Source: Atrina japonica
Lineage: Eukaryota; Mollusca; Bivalvia; Pterioida; Pinnidae
Assembly: GCA_030159075.1 (NCBI GenBank)
Contig: BROG01000108.1
Coordinates: 366,001 to 430,000, forward strand
DNA: 64,000 nucleotides
Reading direction: 5' to 3'
Part shown: in pieces, positions 46,281 through 57,965 of the stretch
How the letters are laid out: the number at the start of each line of letters is the position of its first letter
Numbering within the stretch: position 1 is the stretch's first letter
The notes under the pieces: generated by a model
What the model was told of the DNA's origin: nothing
Databases searched by the model: none
Seen by the model: the letters and a program-made list of their open reading frames with translations, nothing else
Position numbers and translations under genes: made by a program

Positions 46281-48351
46281 GCTTATGTAGTGTAAGCTGG
46301 CCCTTGCTGAATACAGATTATCGTCAATACCGGCGAAATGATCTGTACCCGACATTATATTTCTTCCTTATTACTATATACACTTTGTATAATACAGACT
46401 ATGTCTATTCCGAAAACTGAGCGCGTTTTGAGATAGTTTACATTAAAGTTAATGCAATAATGATGTATCTAGGTCGGCTCAATAACCATAACCAGGCAGT
46501 GAAAATATATCTCAGAGTATATCTATATAATCATGTCTTCACAAATATTGCGATGCATGTAACGATTAAGAATTGCAAACAAGGACATTGAAGAGACGCC
46601 AGTCAAATGGGGGAATTGCTATTTGACGGAGAAAAATGACAATACCTAGTGACATTGAAGATGATAACCAACCCATTGCCTTGAATGTTCTAAGCTATTC
46701 AGGCGTTAACGACACATTGAAAAAGAAACTTTTCTGTGTACACGCATTATCGATATTTACATAACTTTTGATACTAGAAACAAATGACCGAGGAAAAAAC
46801 TTATTAAAGCTGTCAAAATGATGATTTTTGTCCCATTACATATAGATGAGAATATGATAAAATGTGTGTTCAAATACATTATCAAGCACGTTAAACGATG
46901 TAAAGGATATTTTCGAAGTTATCTGTAGAAAAAAGTTTCAATAGAATTTAAGTCTTCCCGTACCGTATGCATTGACATTTCAGATAAACTCTTTCGCCAA
47001 ATCAAATGCGCTTTGTAATTCGATCAGGGTGGTCTCGGCCCTTCATGTGCTCGGTCTATCAGCAATCCTCGGCACCACACACAATCGGCTAGTGTTAAAG
47101 TCGGCCTACTTCTATATGAGTTTTGTATTTACTTTTTTAAATACAGGGTGTGATTTTTATTGGAAAGTATTAGTGAAATATGTGCTTTTCAAGGCTATTT
47201 TGATACCTGAGGCAAACCAGAATCCTGCGTATCTACATTGCTTGAGTAACGCTTTTCTCGCGTGATCTGCATGCGATTGTAGCATTTATATGAATAAAAA
47301 TATCAGGTGAATAAATTATTTTGTTTCTAATCTTTAATGTTACCCTGAAATGAATGCTAATATATCTATTACCAAAATTAAAACAATGAAACTGTGAAAA
47401 CAATGCGTACCTCATGTATAATCGTGCCGCTATGTCCGGTGGGGTTGTGCATTAGAGACTACGGAGGACTATTATGTGCGTGAAGAATTTTGAATGAAAA
47501 AAAATCGTTTGGAGAATAAATTTCTGTTTGTTTTTTTAATTTTTTTCAAAACAATTAGTGTAAAACTGAAAATATATTTACTGTACAAGAGATTACCGTG
47601 TCACTTTATTTCCGTAATGCAATGGCGGCAGTTCCTTCGAGTGTTCCTTCGTTTTGAGATATTATTTTTTGACGCTTGTTGTAAAGTAACCTGCCAAGTC
47701 TAACCTATGTTTAGTGGAAAGTAGTATTTACTTTTTTTTAATTCCATGTGAACAATATTTTCAGAAATAATTGTTTTGTTGGCGTAGTTGCCGTCTGCTG
47801 AATATTCATGAAATATTTTATAGTCCGTCAAAACTTCAACAAATTTTCGTCCGTTCATCATTACGATAACTGCTTAAACGACAAAGTAATAGGCTACTAT
47901 GATTTTTCTGTAAATGTAACATTTAGATGTACCTGTCCACTGGACCGAACTACATACTATTCCCCCCTAAATTAAAATTGTATCTCGAATCATTTCGATC
48001 AAATTATTTTCTTTTATTTTCTTCTGTCTATTCTTGTTTCGTTGTCAATATACGGTTTACCTGTAGCGTTTATTTCAATGGGCCAACTTTGGTATGTGAT
48101 GGTACATTGCCAGAGTTCTGCCGCTGTCAATTAATCTAAACTTTTGCTGTTGGCCGAACTTGATATGCGTCAAGACTGTGATGGGACGAGATCACCCGAT
48201 ATACCCGGCATGTGGACAATGTCAGAAATAAATGCTTTGAAACGATGGAGAAGACCACCTTTGCCTCATTTAGGTATGAAATGACGTTGTACGAAAATAA
48301 ATGCAAAGAGTAATAAAAATAGAATATGAATTAAAAATCTTCGTAAAAATT
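46281..48351. other. Non-coding segmental-duplication remnant and unique DNA
   Basis: 46,300-46,810 is collinear with 24,050-24,430. 46,820-48,350 has no match noticed and no gene; open stretches such as 46,972-47,265 carry no recognisable motif. Confidence 0.5.
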
Positions 48352-48365
48352 ACCGAAAGTTAATT

Positions 48366-48652
48366 GAGCCGATCTTGTTCAGTCGTCAGCGCGCTCGACT
48401 CTTGATCGTGAGGTCGTGAGTTCGAGTCCACCGGCGGCAGGTTGGTTTCCTGTCCTTCGGATGAGACAGTAAAACCGAGGTCCCGTGTCACAGAAGATGT
48501 CGGCACATTAAAGAACCATCACTGCTGAATGACCGTTAGTGCCGAGCATAGGCCAAAATATGAAACCCTTCACCGGCAATTGGTGACGTCTCCATATGAG
48601 TGAAAGATTCTTGAGTGGAACGTTAAACAGTAATAAACAAACAAACAAACAA
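48366..48652 (+). repeat. SINE family 1, copy F (full length)
   Basis: tRNA head, body and ACAAACAAACAA tail, with a perfect 14-bp target-site duplication ACCGAAAGTTAATT at 48,352-48,365 and 48,653-48,666. Confidence 0.94.
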
Positions 48653-49248
48653 ACCGAAAGTTAATTTACAGTGGTCAGAGTGATGGTCAAACTGATATAG
48701 CGGGTTACGTTTGGCAGGATTGCTGCCATTATATGCATGCTTTTGTTATTCTAACCAACAGATGGTCTCTTTGGGATATATATGACATAAAATATTACAT
48801 AAAATGTGCCGGTAAAATTTTGCACCGACGACAGCTCATATCACTTTAAAGACATATCACACCAAAACAAAAAGTCATGACTGTTTAGGTAGATATTAAT
48901 ACAATGTATTTACATTGTATACAGTGTATTTACATTTGTTATTAACATTCGAGTACGTACATGCAGCTGTAACTCAAAATCAGAACATACGCCAATTTTG
49001 GCGAGATGTGTGTCGTGAGACAATTCTTTTTGTAAATAATAAAATAAAACATTTTTTCTTATTTATTTCATTTTTTATGACAAATAGTTGAACTGAAAAG
49101 GAACCGTATCCATCTAGATTCAATGATGTACAATGTAACGTAACACCAGCGACAGCAATGATAAGTTAAGGGTAAAATATTTTTTCTAGGCAATGCAGTT
49201 TCAAAAGAGGACAATGGTGCTATTCAAGACTGGTTTAGACATATATAA

Positions 49249-49252
<4 letters not shown>

Positions 49253-49296
<44 letters not shown>
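49253..49296. repeat. (CA)n microsatellite
   Basis: Uninterrupted CA run; the paralogous CA tract is at 25,715-25,785. Confidence 0.97.
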
Positions 49297-49299
<3 letters not shown>

Positions 49300-49534
49300 T
49301 GTTTTGGTCTTTGACCGAAACCGGATATGCCACTTTACCTTGGTAGACCTATAACACTATTAACCACTTGAAGACCTGTATTATGACTCATGTTCACCGG
49401 AAGTCTGATTTATAAATTATGCTGAAACTCACTCTTTACCAATCAATATTGGCATTATAATTATAGCGGTGTAAATGATTGGTAGACACAGGTTACGCCT
49501 ATATATTGTACAATGTATATATATGTATAAATCA

Positions 49535-49945
49535 CAGATACTATAGTATCAATCCTCAGGATGTGCTGGAGACAACGCACAAATCCGGTGAACATTGAAC
49601 AAACCCGGACCTCTGGAAATCCAGAGGCGGGATGAGGTACTATAGAAGAGTCATTTCTGGTCAATTCTAATGAAATAAACGAGGAATAAATCCTCGTAGC
49701 AATAGGCAAATCAATAAAAAATTTCATTTTTGATTGGCAAAACTTCATCGATATATCTAAATGTCAAATTGAAGGCCACAGCTAGCTTGTTCTTCGTTTG
49801 ATTCATAAGCTTCTGAATGAAGTCTGCTTCATATGAATAAAGGAATAGGTCGGCAAAAAGGGGCACAATTGGTTCCAATGGGAACTCCGACGGTTTTCTG
49901 AAAGACCAGGGCCTGGCATCATAAAACTTTAGAATTACTTAAGTC
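49535..49945 (-). pseudogene. PLE-like copy with reverse-transcriptase core (copy 13)
   Basis: Minus sense. 49,945-49,705 reads, with one frameshift, VFQKTVGVPIGTNCAP, ADLFLYSYEADFIQKL, LAVAFNLTFRYIDEVLP. YIDE replaces the expected YIDD active-site pair. The coding part then jumps directly to a 3' end at about 49,690-49,535 (CCTCTGGATTTCCAGAGG and GTGATTTATACATATA), so the region between is deleted. Confidence 0.85.
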
Positions 49946-50019
49946 TAAAATCATTTTCAACATTTGGTAATCTCGAAATTTGATTGGCTGAGGCGGCCAA
50001 GTTAAGAATATTCCCAAAC

Positions 50020-50290
50020 TTAAAGAGGCATTAGATGTGTTTTTTTTCTTTTAATCTTTTTTCTTCCTTCTTTACAACTTAAATTGATACAATAACAAAA
50101 AAGACATATACACATTCATATAGATTCTTAAATTCCTATATATTTGGTGATAATTGCTTAAAAAACCAACGTTTGGCACTTTTTCACTTGCAATTGATTA
50201 ACTCTACCTTACTATTTGTATTTGTATATAAATACCACACTGGACATGACCTTATTTTCACAAAATCATAAAATAATATAAGATTTGTTA
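50020..50290. mobile_element. MITE with TTAAAG end (copy 4)
   Basis: Starts CTTAAAGAGGCATTAGATGT and shares GCACTTTTTCACTTGCAATT with 61,600-61,625. The equivalent place near 28,472 of the other duplicate lacks it. Confidence 0.7.
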
Positions 50291-50479
50291 TGCTATAAGA
50301 ATTTCAAGAATCTTTCTTATATTAACTTCAGTGTATTTATGTGTTGAATCAGAGTTGTGTTGGACGTGTTAAGATAAGAGATATCTTGTAGGTACTTTGC
50401 TTTGAAATAGACACATAGGCTAGCATATAAATAAATTGATAACAGGTGCGATTGATTGAGAACTGGGTGGTTTTGGGAA

Positions 50480-51180
50480 TGCATTCAAAATTCCAGTGTA
50501 AAGAACGAAGCAGACACTCGAGATACTTTACGCCGACCTTCAAATAAAATATCTTGGCCACAAAAGTCGTGTAAATTGTCGAGTTTGACTCTTTATCTAA
50601 ATCTATGAGTAATTTGTATATTATTTCATATGTTGATCAGTTGTTTCATCAATATTTATAGAAAATCAAGTTTTTATCCTTACTTTTTTAAAATTTACTC
50701 TGTGTACATATTTGGCCAATTTTGCAAGATATAGTCTTTAACAATGCTTTCACACTTTGTTTCTTTTTTCCAATACCCAATATCAATATGAATTTATTTT
50801 AGCATCACCAGTGAAGAAGCTTCGGGCAAAAAGGGCTAAAGAGTCCAAGTCGATTTGTGGGTTCTATATACAAATTATGAAACCACATGCAGACAATGAC
50901 AAAAAGATTTTAGTTGTTTATATTTGCTTTGAAATGATATACGTAAACGTTTATAGTTATCCACGAAACAACGGGATTGTGTGATCGAGTAGTATTACTT
51001 GCAATAAAACACTTAACAAATAAATGTATTTATAATATTTACATCTGCACGTGTACGTGTATACAGTAAATACGTGTTATGTTGTTTCTGTTGTTATTTA
51101 TCGCATGGCGATTGGTTATTGATTGTTTATTAAGGATAGAGGCGTTAAAAGCATGAAAATTGTGACCAGGTAACATATAT
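50480..51180. other. Non-coding spacer
   Basis: No gene or repeat recognised. Confidence 0.4.
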
Positions 51181-51300
51181 ATGACCGTAAGTGCCGAGCA
51201 TAGACCAAAATTTGAAGCCCTTCACCGGCATTTGGTGATGTCTCCATATGAGTGATTCTTGAGTGGGATGTTAAACAGCAATAAAACAAAACAACGAAAC
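51181..51300 (+). repeat. SINE family 1, copy G (3' fragment)
   Basis: Body from GACCGTAAGTGCCGAGCAT to the GGGATGTTAAACAGCAATA tail; no tRNA head. Confidence 0.9.
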
Positions 51301-51841
51301 TGTACATGTAGACATTTAATTGCTGTGATTTTTCTCGTACAAGTTACACATTTTTACATCATCAGATTTATGTAGTCAGTGATAAGTTCAATGTAATTTA
51401 GTGCGCTCATGTTTCGGATTATAAAGGCGTTTTATATTGAGCAGATAGATAGATAAATAGATAGATGGTTCATATATCGTAACGTCAGTCGACACATCAC
51501 TTGTACAAAAAATATATTGCCAATGAAATACCTTTTATTCATTACTTATAATGGTGTAGACTTTTGATAACTTGTCTCCGTCTTCCAACCGTTATATTAT
51601 ATTGCAATAACTGGCTTTCCTGAAGAATCCTGCCAGAGTTCACTATACACCTTTAAAGTAGAGACGAATGAAAACACACTCGGAGTGTAAAATATGCAAC
51701 AACACTTAAAATCCAAACACTTAAATTATGCTATATTCTAAATACGTGCAGTTGTTTACAAAATTATGAAATATTACTTCACCTCAAATTTTATTTCTAA
51801 ACCTTGGGATCTAATGTTTTTGCTATGACGATACCTCTTGT
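51301..51841. other. 3' flank of the GPCR gene
   Basis: Includes a short AGATAGATAGAT tract (about 51,441-51,466). Probably holds the GPCR 3' UTR; no clear polyadenylation signal was chosen. Confidence 0.4.
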
Positions 51842-52999
51842 TTACACTTGTTGTAGATTAAATGAATTTTCTCCTCTTTTTTTCCTAATGGTAGCAGACA
51901 ACATCCGAAAGAAAACTGAGACAAAACTAAAACTTTTCATAAGCTTCATTTTCATTGATCTCCGAAACCGACCACTCATGAAAAACATTATCCAAAATAT
52001 AGTTTGATAACTTAACAGTATGATTAATAAAGACACTATGTCCAAAATTGTGTCAATAGAATAATTCAGAATATATGTTTTACTGACTATCTCGTATACG
52101 TAAATTACTAGAATAATCGAGTTCCCTATTTCTCTAAGAAGAAAAATCACTAATATTACGTATACCAGCACCGAAATCCTCCGAATTTTGGCAGCTGTTG
52201 TGCAACTTTCACTTGTCAAAGTTTGAATAAGTTTTCTCTGTCTCCCGAGAGTGAATGTGAGCAAAATGGTGGAAACTAGCAATATAGAACAAGGCAAAGC
52301 AAATGTTATTGACGAAGTAACCAGATAATCCACAATCATAGATAGCTCTAAATCGTCAGTGATCTCTAGAAACCAATCGGAAAGTGGAAATGTACAGAAA
52401 TGTCTTATTGTCTGGTTGACAGAACTCAGAGCCTGCAAGTCAACCCAAACTAACGTATGTAAGTAGGTCATTATGCCACAAATGTGGACTATAACGAGAG
52501 CAACCACGATTTTCTTCAAAGTAAACATTCTCTTGGCTTCAAATGGAGCACGGACAACAACGCACCGCTGGATTCCTATGATGGTGGTGATCCAGTTAGA
52601 TATTGTAATTAACGTTTGTTCCGCTGTAAAAGCTACATAGTTCACGGTGCACCACTTACGATCAATTTTGTCCATATTTCCGAGAATGTGATGAAACGAA
52701 TCGGGAAATAAAGTCAAACACACTAATGAATTGCACAGCGCCAATGACGTCAGTAAAACTGATGTAGGTGTTACTTCCCTGCGTTCATGCAGAGATGAAA
52801 TGAAATACACATTTGTAACAATTGTTAACAATCCTAGAATGAAAATCACATAGCCTCTTATGAAATGTTGCCACGTCGTGAATTTACCGAAAAATATATG
52901 TAGCATACCATTATCTGAAAAATCGTAATAAAAATCACTTGAGGAAACGTTTAAGGCCATTGTATCTGACATGTTACTATTTGTTCTCATTATGTCCAT
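51842..52999 (-). CDS. Divergent class A G-protein-coupled receptor, single exon
   Basis: 385 codons, ATG at 52,999, no introns. Seven hydrophobic segments: TM1 about 46-70 with the conserved Asn (N63, GLLTIVTNV), TM2 about 80-100 (SLALCN in place of LAxAD), C117 at the top of TM3 and C202 in the second extracellular loop for the disulphide, TM3 ending IGIQRCVVV, TM4 about 163-184, TM5 about 222-250 with P236, TM6 about 274-300, TM7 about 315-341. N-terminal sequons at N9 and N17. The DRY motif is QRC and the TM7 NPxxY motif is replaced by SYQTIFW, so it is far from typical rhodopsin-like receptors. Its overall pattern is like molluscan peptide-receptor expansions (FMRFamide-receptor-like), but the ligand is unknown. 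It is intact with no frame disruption, so probably a functional gene. Confidence 0.88.
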   Translation of the reverse strand: MDIMRTNSNMSDTMALNVSSSDFYYDFSDNGMLHIFFGKFTTWQHFIRGYVIFILGLLTIVTNVYFISSLHERREVTPTSVLLTSLALCNSLVCLTLFPDSFHHILGNMDKIDRKWCTVNYVAFTAEQTLITISNWITTIIGIQRCVVVRAPFEAKRMFTLKKIVVALVIVHICGIMTYLHTLVWVDLQALSSVNQTIRHFCTFPLSDWFLEITDDLELSMIVDYLVTSSITFALPCSILLVSTILLTFTLGRQRKLIQTLTSESCTTAAKIRRISVLVYVILVIFLLREIGNSIILVIYVYEIVSKTYILNYSIDTILDIVSLLIILLSYQTIFWIMFFMSGRFRRSMKMKLMKSFSFVSVFFRMLSATIRKKRGENSFNLQQV

Positions 53000-53519
53000 C
53001 TCAAAGTTTAGTTTCCAAAACTATTCTGTTATCAATTATCGTATAAATACTTAAAAGATAATCGTTGCTTGATACGTACTCCCAGAGGTATATACGGTCT
53101 CCTTATAACTTTACCAATGTATCCTTATATATCTATATATCTATCCATCGATTTCCGACATATATGATGTAACCGATATGAGTTACTTCTGGAGAATATA
53201 GTTATATATTTATATATAGAAACATTTTCCTTTAATTTATAATTAAGAGTAAAGCCATCATAATTAAACCTGTTCTCTTCACCTTGCCATGAAACGTTTC
53301 CGTTAAACCAGACTGAGTGCGGCATAACAGTACACACCAACCACTAGAAGTCACTTACATGTTCAGACACATCTCGCAATCAACAAAAGATTTGTGTCGA
53401 TATACGCAATTTTACCAATCAAGTTGAAGAACAATCAATAATTGCTTAATTTAGTTACTTATCAGTTTATCGAATAAATAATAATTATAGCTATGTAGAA
53501 AGTTATGCAGTTTTACAAT
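53000..53519. other. 5' flank of the GPCR gene
   Basis: AT-rich, with a TATATATCTATATATCTATC run near 53,128. No defined promoter motif; no other gene seen. Confidence 0.4.
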
Positions 53520-53592
53520 ATAAAAAATCTCAGATACCAAAGTATAAATCATTAGGATGTCCAGGATATCGATACAAATCTGGTAAAAAGAT
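53520..53592 (-). repeat. PLE-like 3' end (copy 14), minimal
   Basis: Only the last 70 bp of the family (CTCAGATACCAAAGTATAAA, TCCAGGATATCGATACAAAT), an extreme 5' truncation. Confidence 0.85.
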
Positions 53593-53629
53593 ACATTGTT
53601 TAATACAGTAAAATGCATATCACCCTCAT

Positions 53630-54660
53630 ATCTCCACTTTTCACCGAGCTTGACCTTTTCATTGAACTCGAGAGGATTTCGTATAACATTTGCGACGAGT
53701 GTGGCATAGTAACAGGGGACGCTGACTCTTTCCGGACACCTGGTCCCATCCCCTTTGGGTTTCGCAATTGTTCTTCGTGTTCAAACCGTCGTTTCTATCT
53801 ACCTTTTCACCGAGCTTGACCTTTTCACCGAACTTGATCTTTCATTGAAATCAGGATTTCCGTTAACCCGAATAATCCAGTCGTTATATTTCGCTCACTT
53901 CGATCATTACATTAACGCCTGAATGCATACACAATCAGAATTCTTCAACCGGAAGAATTTTTTACTTTGCCAGATTGTGACGTCATAGTAATTTACGTCA
54001 GAATGCATTGACTACTCCGCAACACTCGAGTTTTTTTTTCAAATTACTGGTAAAAGAAAGGTGTGATTTACCGTAAAATTACAACTCTAAACCTATCATT
54101 CATTTGCAGTATACGGTCAATATATCTTCTTTGTTTTTTTCGAACATTTATTTATCCTCGATTTATCTTCAAATTTAAAACGGAAATCCAGACTCCGCAG
54201 AATCAAATATTGAACGTCTCTGATTGGTCACCTGATTCACAGGGCAGCTGAAGGATTTTTAACATATAATGTGTTCAAGCCCACTGGATGGACTTTGACA
54301 GAAAGAGGGCGCTGTAATCATTCGAGTTAGATTTCCGTGGAACATTTGCGGTGGGTTTGGCGTACTGGCAGAAGGCGCTGACTCCTTCCGGACGCCTGAT
54401 CCAATCCCGTTTTGAATCCGCAATAATTATTGTTCTTCGTGTTGAGTCCGTTGCTATATCTACCTTTTCACCGAGCTTGACCTTTTCACTGAGCTTGACC
54501 TTATCACCGAACTTGACATTTTCACCGAAATAGAGAGGTTTCCGTGGAATATCTGTGACGGGTGTGGCATGCTAACAATGGATTCCTTCTGGACGCCTGA
54601 TCCCATCCCGTTTGTGATTCGCAATTGTTCTCTATGTTGAGACTATTTGTATATCCATTT
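53630..54660. repeat. Tandem repeat of a second retroelement-like 3' block, split by a MITE
   Basis: Three units (about 53,630-53,863, 54,339-54,530, 54,531-54,660) share GACGCTGACTCTTTCCGGAC-like, ACCTGGTCCCATCCC-like and TTTTCACCGAGCTTGACC words. Its core is similar to the PLE-like 3' block (GATGCTTACTCCTCCATGGC then ACCTGATCCCACCTC), suggesting related 3' ends of different element families. The apparent 60-70-codon frames here are not genes. Confidence 0.7.
53864..54329. mobile_element. Non-autonomous TIR element with 9-bp TSD (copy 2)
   Basis: 466 bp, clearly the same element as 12,136-12,619: TAACCCGAATAAT start, ATCATTCGAGTTA end, interior TTCTTCAACCGGAAGAA and CTCTGATTGGTCACCTGATT. 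Perfect 9-bp target-site duplication GATTTCCGT at 53,855-53,863 and 54,330-54,338. Confidence 0.93.
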
Positions 54661-55130
54661 TGTCCTATTCTAATGGACTTGGAGTTTTTATTATCCATTG
54701 GTACTTCTTCATTTTTACTTTGTTTAATGTCGTGGTGATAATTATATTGATAAAAGTTATTTCACTTTCTTCGTGGCTCAAAGCAAACAAATTAAAACAT
54801 TACTGTAACTCAGTAAACTTTTATGATTTGAAGATGAAAACGCTTCATTATTATGCTGTAACTATGCATTTTTTGTATCTACATTACATTGCATTGTAAA
54901 TAATGATGGAAACCATCGTTCCTTTGAAGAAAACTTCAGAAATAACAAAAATAGTTTGAGCACATACTCAGTTTAACATGCGGTGTTACTACTCAAAACT
55001 CTTGCCAAACGTCGGAGCTAATCAAGATATCTTTTATTTTTGTGGTAAAATCATAAATTGATCTACTGTTTTATGTGAATGAAAAATATAATAACGTGTT
55101 TCCTGGTCGATCTTAACTAGGGGCCGTTTT
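54661..55130. other. Non-coding spacer
   Basis: No gene or repeat recognised. Confidence 0.4.
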
Positions 55131-55424
55131 TATCAAGAAGTCTGTCTTAAGGTATCTATCTTAAGATAAAACTGGGGACTAACTCAAGTCTTGGGGTATA
55201 TTTGTATATTTTCAAATGTATCTTGATAATTTATCAATATTTACCTCCTACCTTTACAAAGCTGAACTAGTAGTAAGTCATACACAAATAACGTACGTCT
55301 ACGCACTGCCTCTGTGTAGTCGTAAATACTTGACCTGATATGGTCGTAAGTCGTAAAAAAATTAACGACCATAAGTAGTCAGTGTGGTACTAAGACTTGG
55401 GACATTTCGTAAAACGAGCTCATA
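55131..55424. mobile_element. Possible MITE with imperfect inverted ends
   Basis: Left GGGGCCGTTTTTATCAAGAA then GTCTGTCTTAAG; right CTAAGACTTGGGACATTTCG then TAAAACGAGCT. The ends are partly inverse. The interior has ACGACCATA/TATGGTCGTAA inverted words. Confidence 0.5.
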
Positions 55425-56165
55425 ATGTTTTAGGTTAATTGATATGATAAAAGATGAGTGGTACCGAGTGAATTTTGTGAATTTGGAGTTTGGACCCAGT
55501 TATGATTTCAGCTGTCTGATGTATGCCAAATCATTCCAAATAAGAAAATAACAGTCATAGTAGCCTGCATTACATTTTCAATTTCAAGAAGATAATGTAA
55601 ACTATGTCATTGAGTGTTCTAGTTTGTTTGAACTACACCAACATTGGATACATGTATATGTTTTATCAGAATTCAAGATAAGCGAGGTACTATTTAATTA
55701 ATTTACACTATTCCCTTAAGATTTTCATTGTAGAAAAAGAAAATTGACTATAGTAAAAAAAAAATATCAACTCCAGAATTTATAATTGTTTTGTCCTGTT
55801 CGGATTGACTATTGTCATTTCCATCTCACAACTTTTTCGATGTAGTTTGATTAATTTATCGTCATTTCGGGTGGTTATGTCTAAAGGAAACTATTCGTAC
55901 CAACACTTTATATCTACGATTACCCGTTTAATTAAATGTGTTTCTCGTGACATTTTATTGAATTCGCCACAACTTACTTCCGGTATGCAGAAACAACATA
56001 CCTGAAGTACCGTTGACACACCGGACGTTTAATGAACCCAATAATCAATATCTATTTATAGGGCCTCAAATATTCATTTGTACATTTTGTTATATTACTG
56101 AAAGGGACATTAGCTTTGTTAATACGGCGCCCCTTTAGTGACATACAGTACAGTATATTTTTTTT

Positions 56166-56432
56166 ATTATATTGTGCGCACAGTTTAGTTATACTGTGCG
56201 CACAGTTTAAGTATATTGTGTTCACAGTTTAGTTATATTCTGCGCACAGTTTAACTATATTGTGCGCACAGTTTAGCTATATTGAGCGCACAGTTTAGTT
56301 ATATTGTGCGCACAGTTTAGGAATATTGTGCGTACAGTTTACATATATTGTGCGCAGTTTAGGTATACTGTGCGCACAGTTTAGTAATATTGTGCGCACG
56401 GTTTAACTATATTGTGCACACAGTTTAATTTT
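56166..56432 (+). repeat. Left arm array, 12 units with TGTGCGCACA core
   Basis: 22-bp units. The decamer TGTGCGCACA is itself palindromic and the AGTTTA spacer gives direction. Variants: TGTGTTCACA, TCTGCGCACA, TGAGCGCACA, TGTGCGTACA. Confidence 0.97.
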
Positions 56433-56439
56433 ATCTGAA

Positions 56440-56828
56440 TAGAAAAGAAGAGAGGCCTTATATCGCTCACCTGGCAAATTTGTTCAACATTGCATAAGAA
56501 GTCAAAAAGTCTCAATATGATATTTTCTGTTGGATTAGTTTATTTTGAAAATGTTTCTAATTATGACTGCTTTTGAAGCCTGATCTGATTATAAACAATC
56601 ATATGGCAAGCAAATGACACATGGTATGGTTTTATACAAATTAATTATTATCCGAAAACTGATTAACCTTTCGTCGACAAAGATATACGGAAACTGTTAG
56701 GAATTATCTAAATAATCGTTGTGAAAATGTTTCAATGTCACAGGTTCAAAGGTCAAGGCCACAGGTACTTAGGTAAACAGGAAATACGCTTTTCGTCACC
56801 TTTGTTTTACTTCTTCTCAAAATCAATG
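56440..56828. repeat. Dispersed repeat fragment within the foldback element
   Basis: AGGCCTTATATCGCTCACCTG at the left is the inverse-type end of the GGTCACCTGAGC repeat family. Continuing pieces lie at 57,095-57,230 (GAAGCCACATAGCGTTTG). Confidence 0.6.
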
Positions 56829-56829
56829 G

Positions 56830-57093
56830 GAGCCGACCTGGTTCAGTCGGTAGCGCGCTCGACTCTTGATCGTGAGGTCGTGAGTTCGAGTCCAGCCGGC
56901 GGCAGGTTGGTTTCTGTCTTTCGGAAGAGACCGTTAAAACCGATGTCCCCTGTCACAGAAGGTGTCGGCACGTTAAAGAACCCTCACTGCTCAATGGTCA
57001 TAAATACCGATCATAGGCCAAAATTTGGTAACGTCTCCATATCAGTGAAAGATTCTTGAATGGGACGTTAAACAACAATAAACAAACAAACAA
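56830..57093 (+). repeat. SINE family 1, copy H
   Basis: tRNA head (GTTCAGTCGGTAGCGCGCTC), body with an internal deletion before TTTGGTAACGTCTCC, and ACAAACAAACAAA tail. Target-site duplication not clear. Inserted in the dispersed repeat inside the foldback element. Confidence 0.9.
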
Positions 57094-57234
57094 ATCACAA
57101 ACAATGGTCCAAAATCAAACTTGCCAGTCTGACCTCGTATGAAGCCACATAGCGTTTGAAAATGCCAAGGACATAGGATCCAAAATGGGCAAAATAGAGG
57201 TCAAAACTTGTTAATCTTCTTATAAATATAAAAA

Positions 57235-57770
57235 TCTCAGATACCAAAGTATAAATCAATAGAATGTCCAGGACATAGATACAAATCCGGTAAAAATGGA
57301 CAAACACGGACCTCTGGAAACCAAGAGGTGGGATCAGGTGCCATGGAGGAGTAAGCATCCCCTGTCGACCGGTCACACCCGCCGTTAGTCCACAGTCAAG
57401 TCCAATGAAACACGTGAGGAGTGTATCCTCGTCACAATTGGGTACAGACGTCTCAACAACCGCCAACGAAAAGGCAACTCAACAATTTCACTTAGTGAAA
57501 CAGCCAGTAGTCGCAAACAAGGCTATTATACCGACCATAAAATTTGCGGAACGTTGATATTAAACGCGGTTTTCGATATCCCTGTGTCAATAATTTGTCA
57601 GTGAGTAGTTTACCTCTGTATATGAAATCTTCATATGTTGTGCACGCCCTGGCATATCGGATCATTTGTGAAATATAAACTCCATATGCAGGTGACTGAA
57701 TAATATAAACTGAATGGACGATTAGGTTTCTTTCAAATTTGGTATACATCATTGTGAAGTCCAAAGCTAC
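57235..57770 (-). repeat. PLE-like retroelement, RT end and 3' region (copy 15)
   Basis: Minus sense. 57,764-57,492 encodes AYGVYISQMIRYARAC, KLLTDKLLTQGYRKPRLIST, FRKFYGRYNSLVCDY, the C-terminus of the reverse transcriptase frame, then the complete 3' region to the CTCAGATACC terminus. It is one of the best-preserved copies and a useful reference for the family. Confidence 0.9.
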
Positions 57771-57965
57771 CTTTTTAAATGAAATTGAGGTTTCTCAAGA
57801 CTCCAACCGCTAGGTTATATGAATTTTTCTATAGATATATTGTATCCAAAGATATAATATAAAGTTATTCGTTGGGCCTCTTCTTAAATATTCAGTTTGA
57901 GCTAAACTTTGCGCACAATATAGTTAAATCAGTTTGACAAAGTGTCAAGGCCATGGGGGTCGAAG

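Noticed and set aside
46972..47265. 97-codon plus-strand frame
   Set aside because: No domain, no conserved counterpart in the 24-25 kb duplicate, no splice support.
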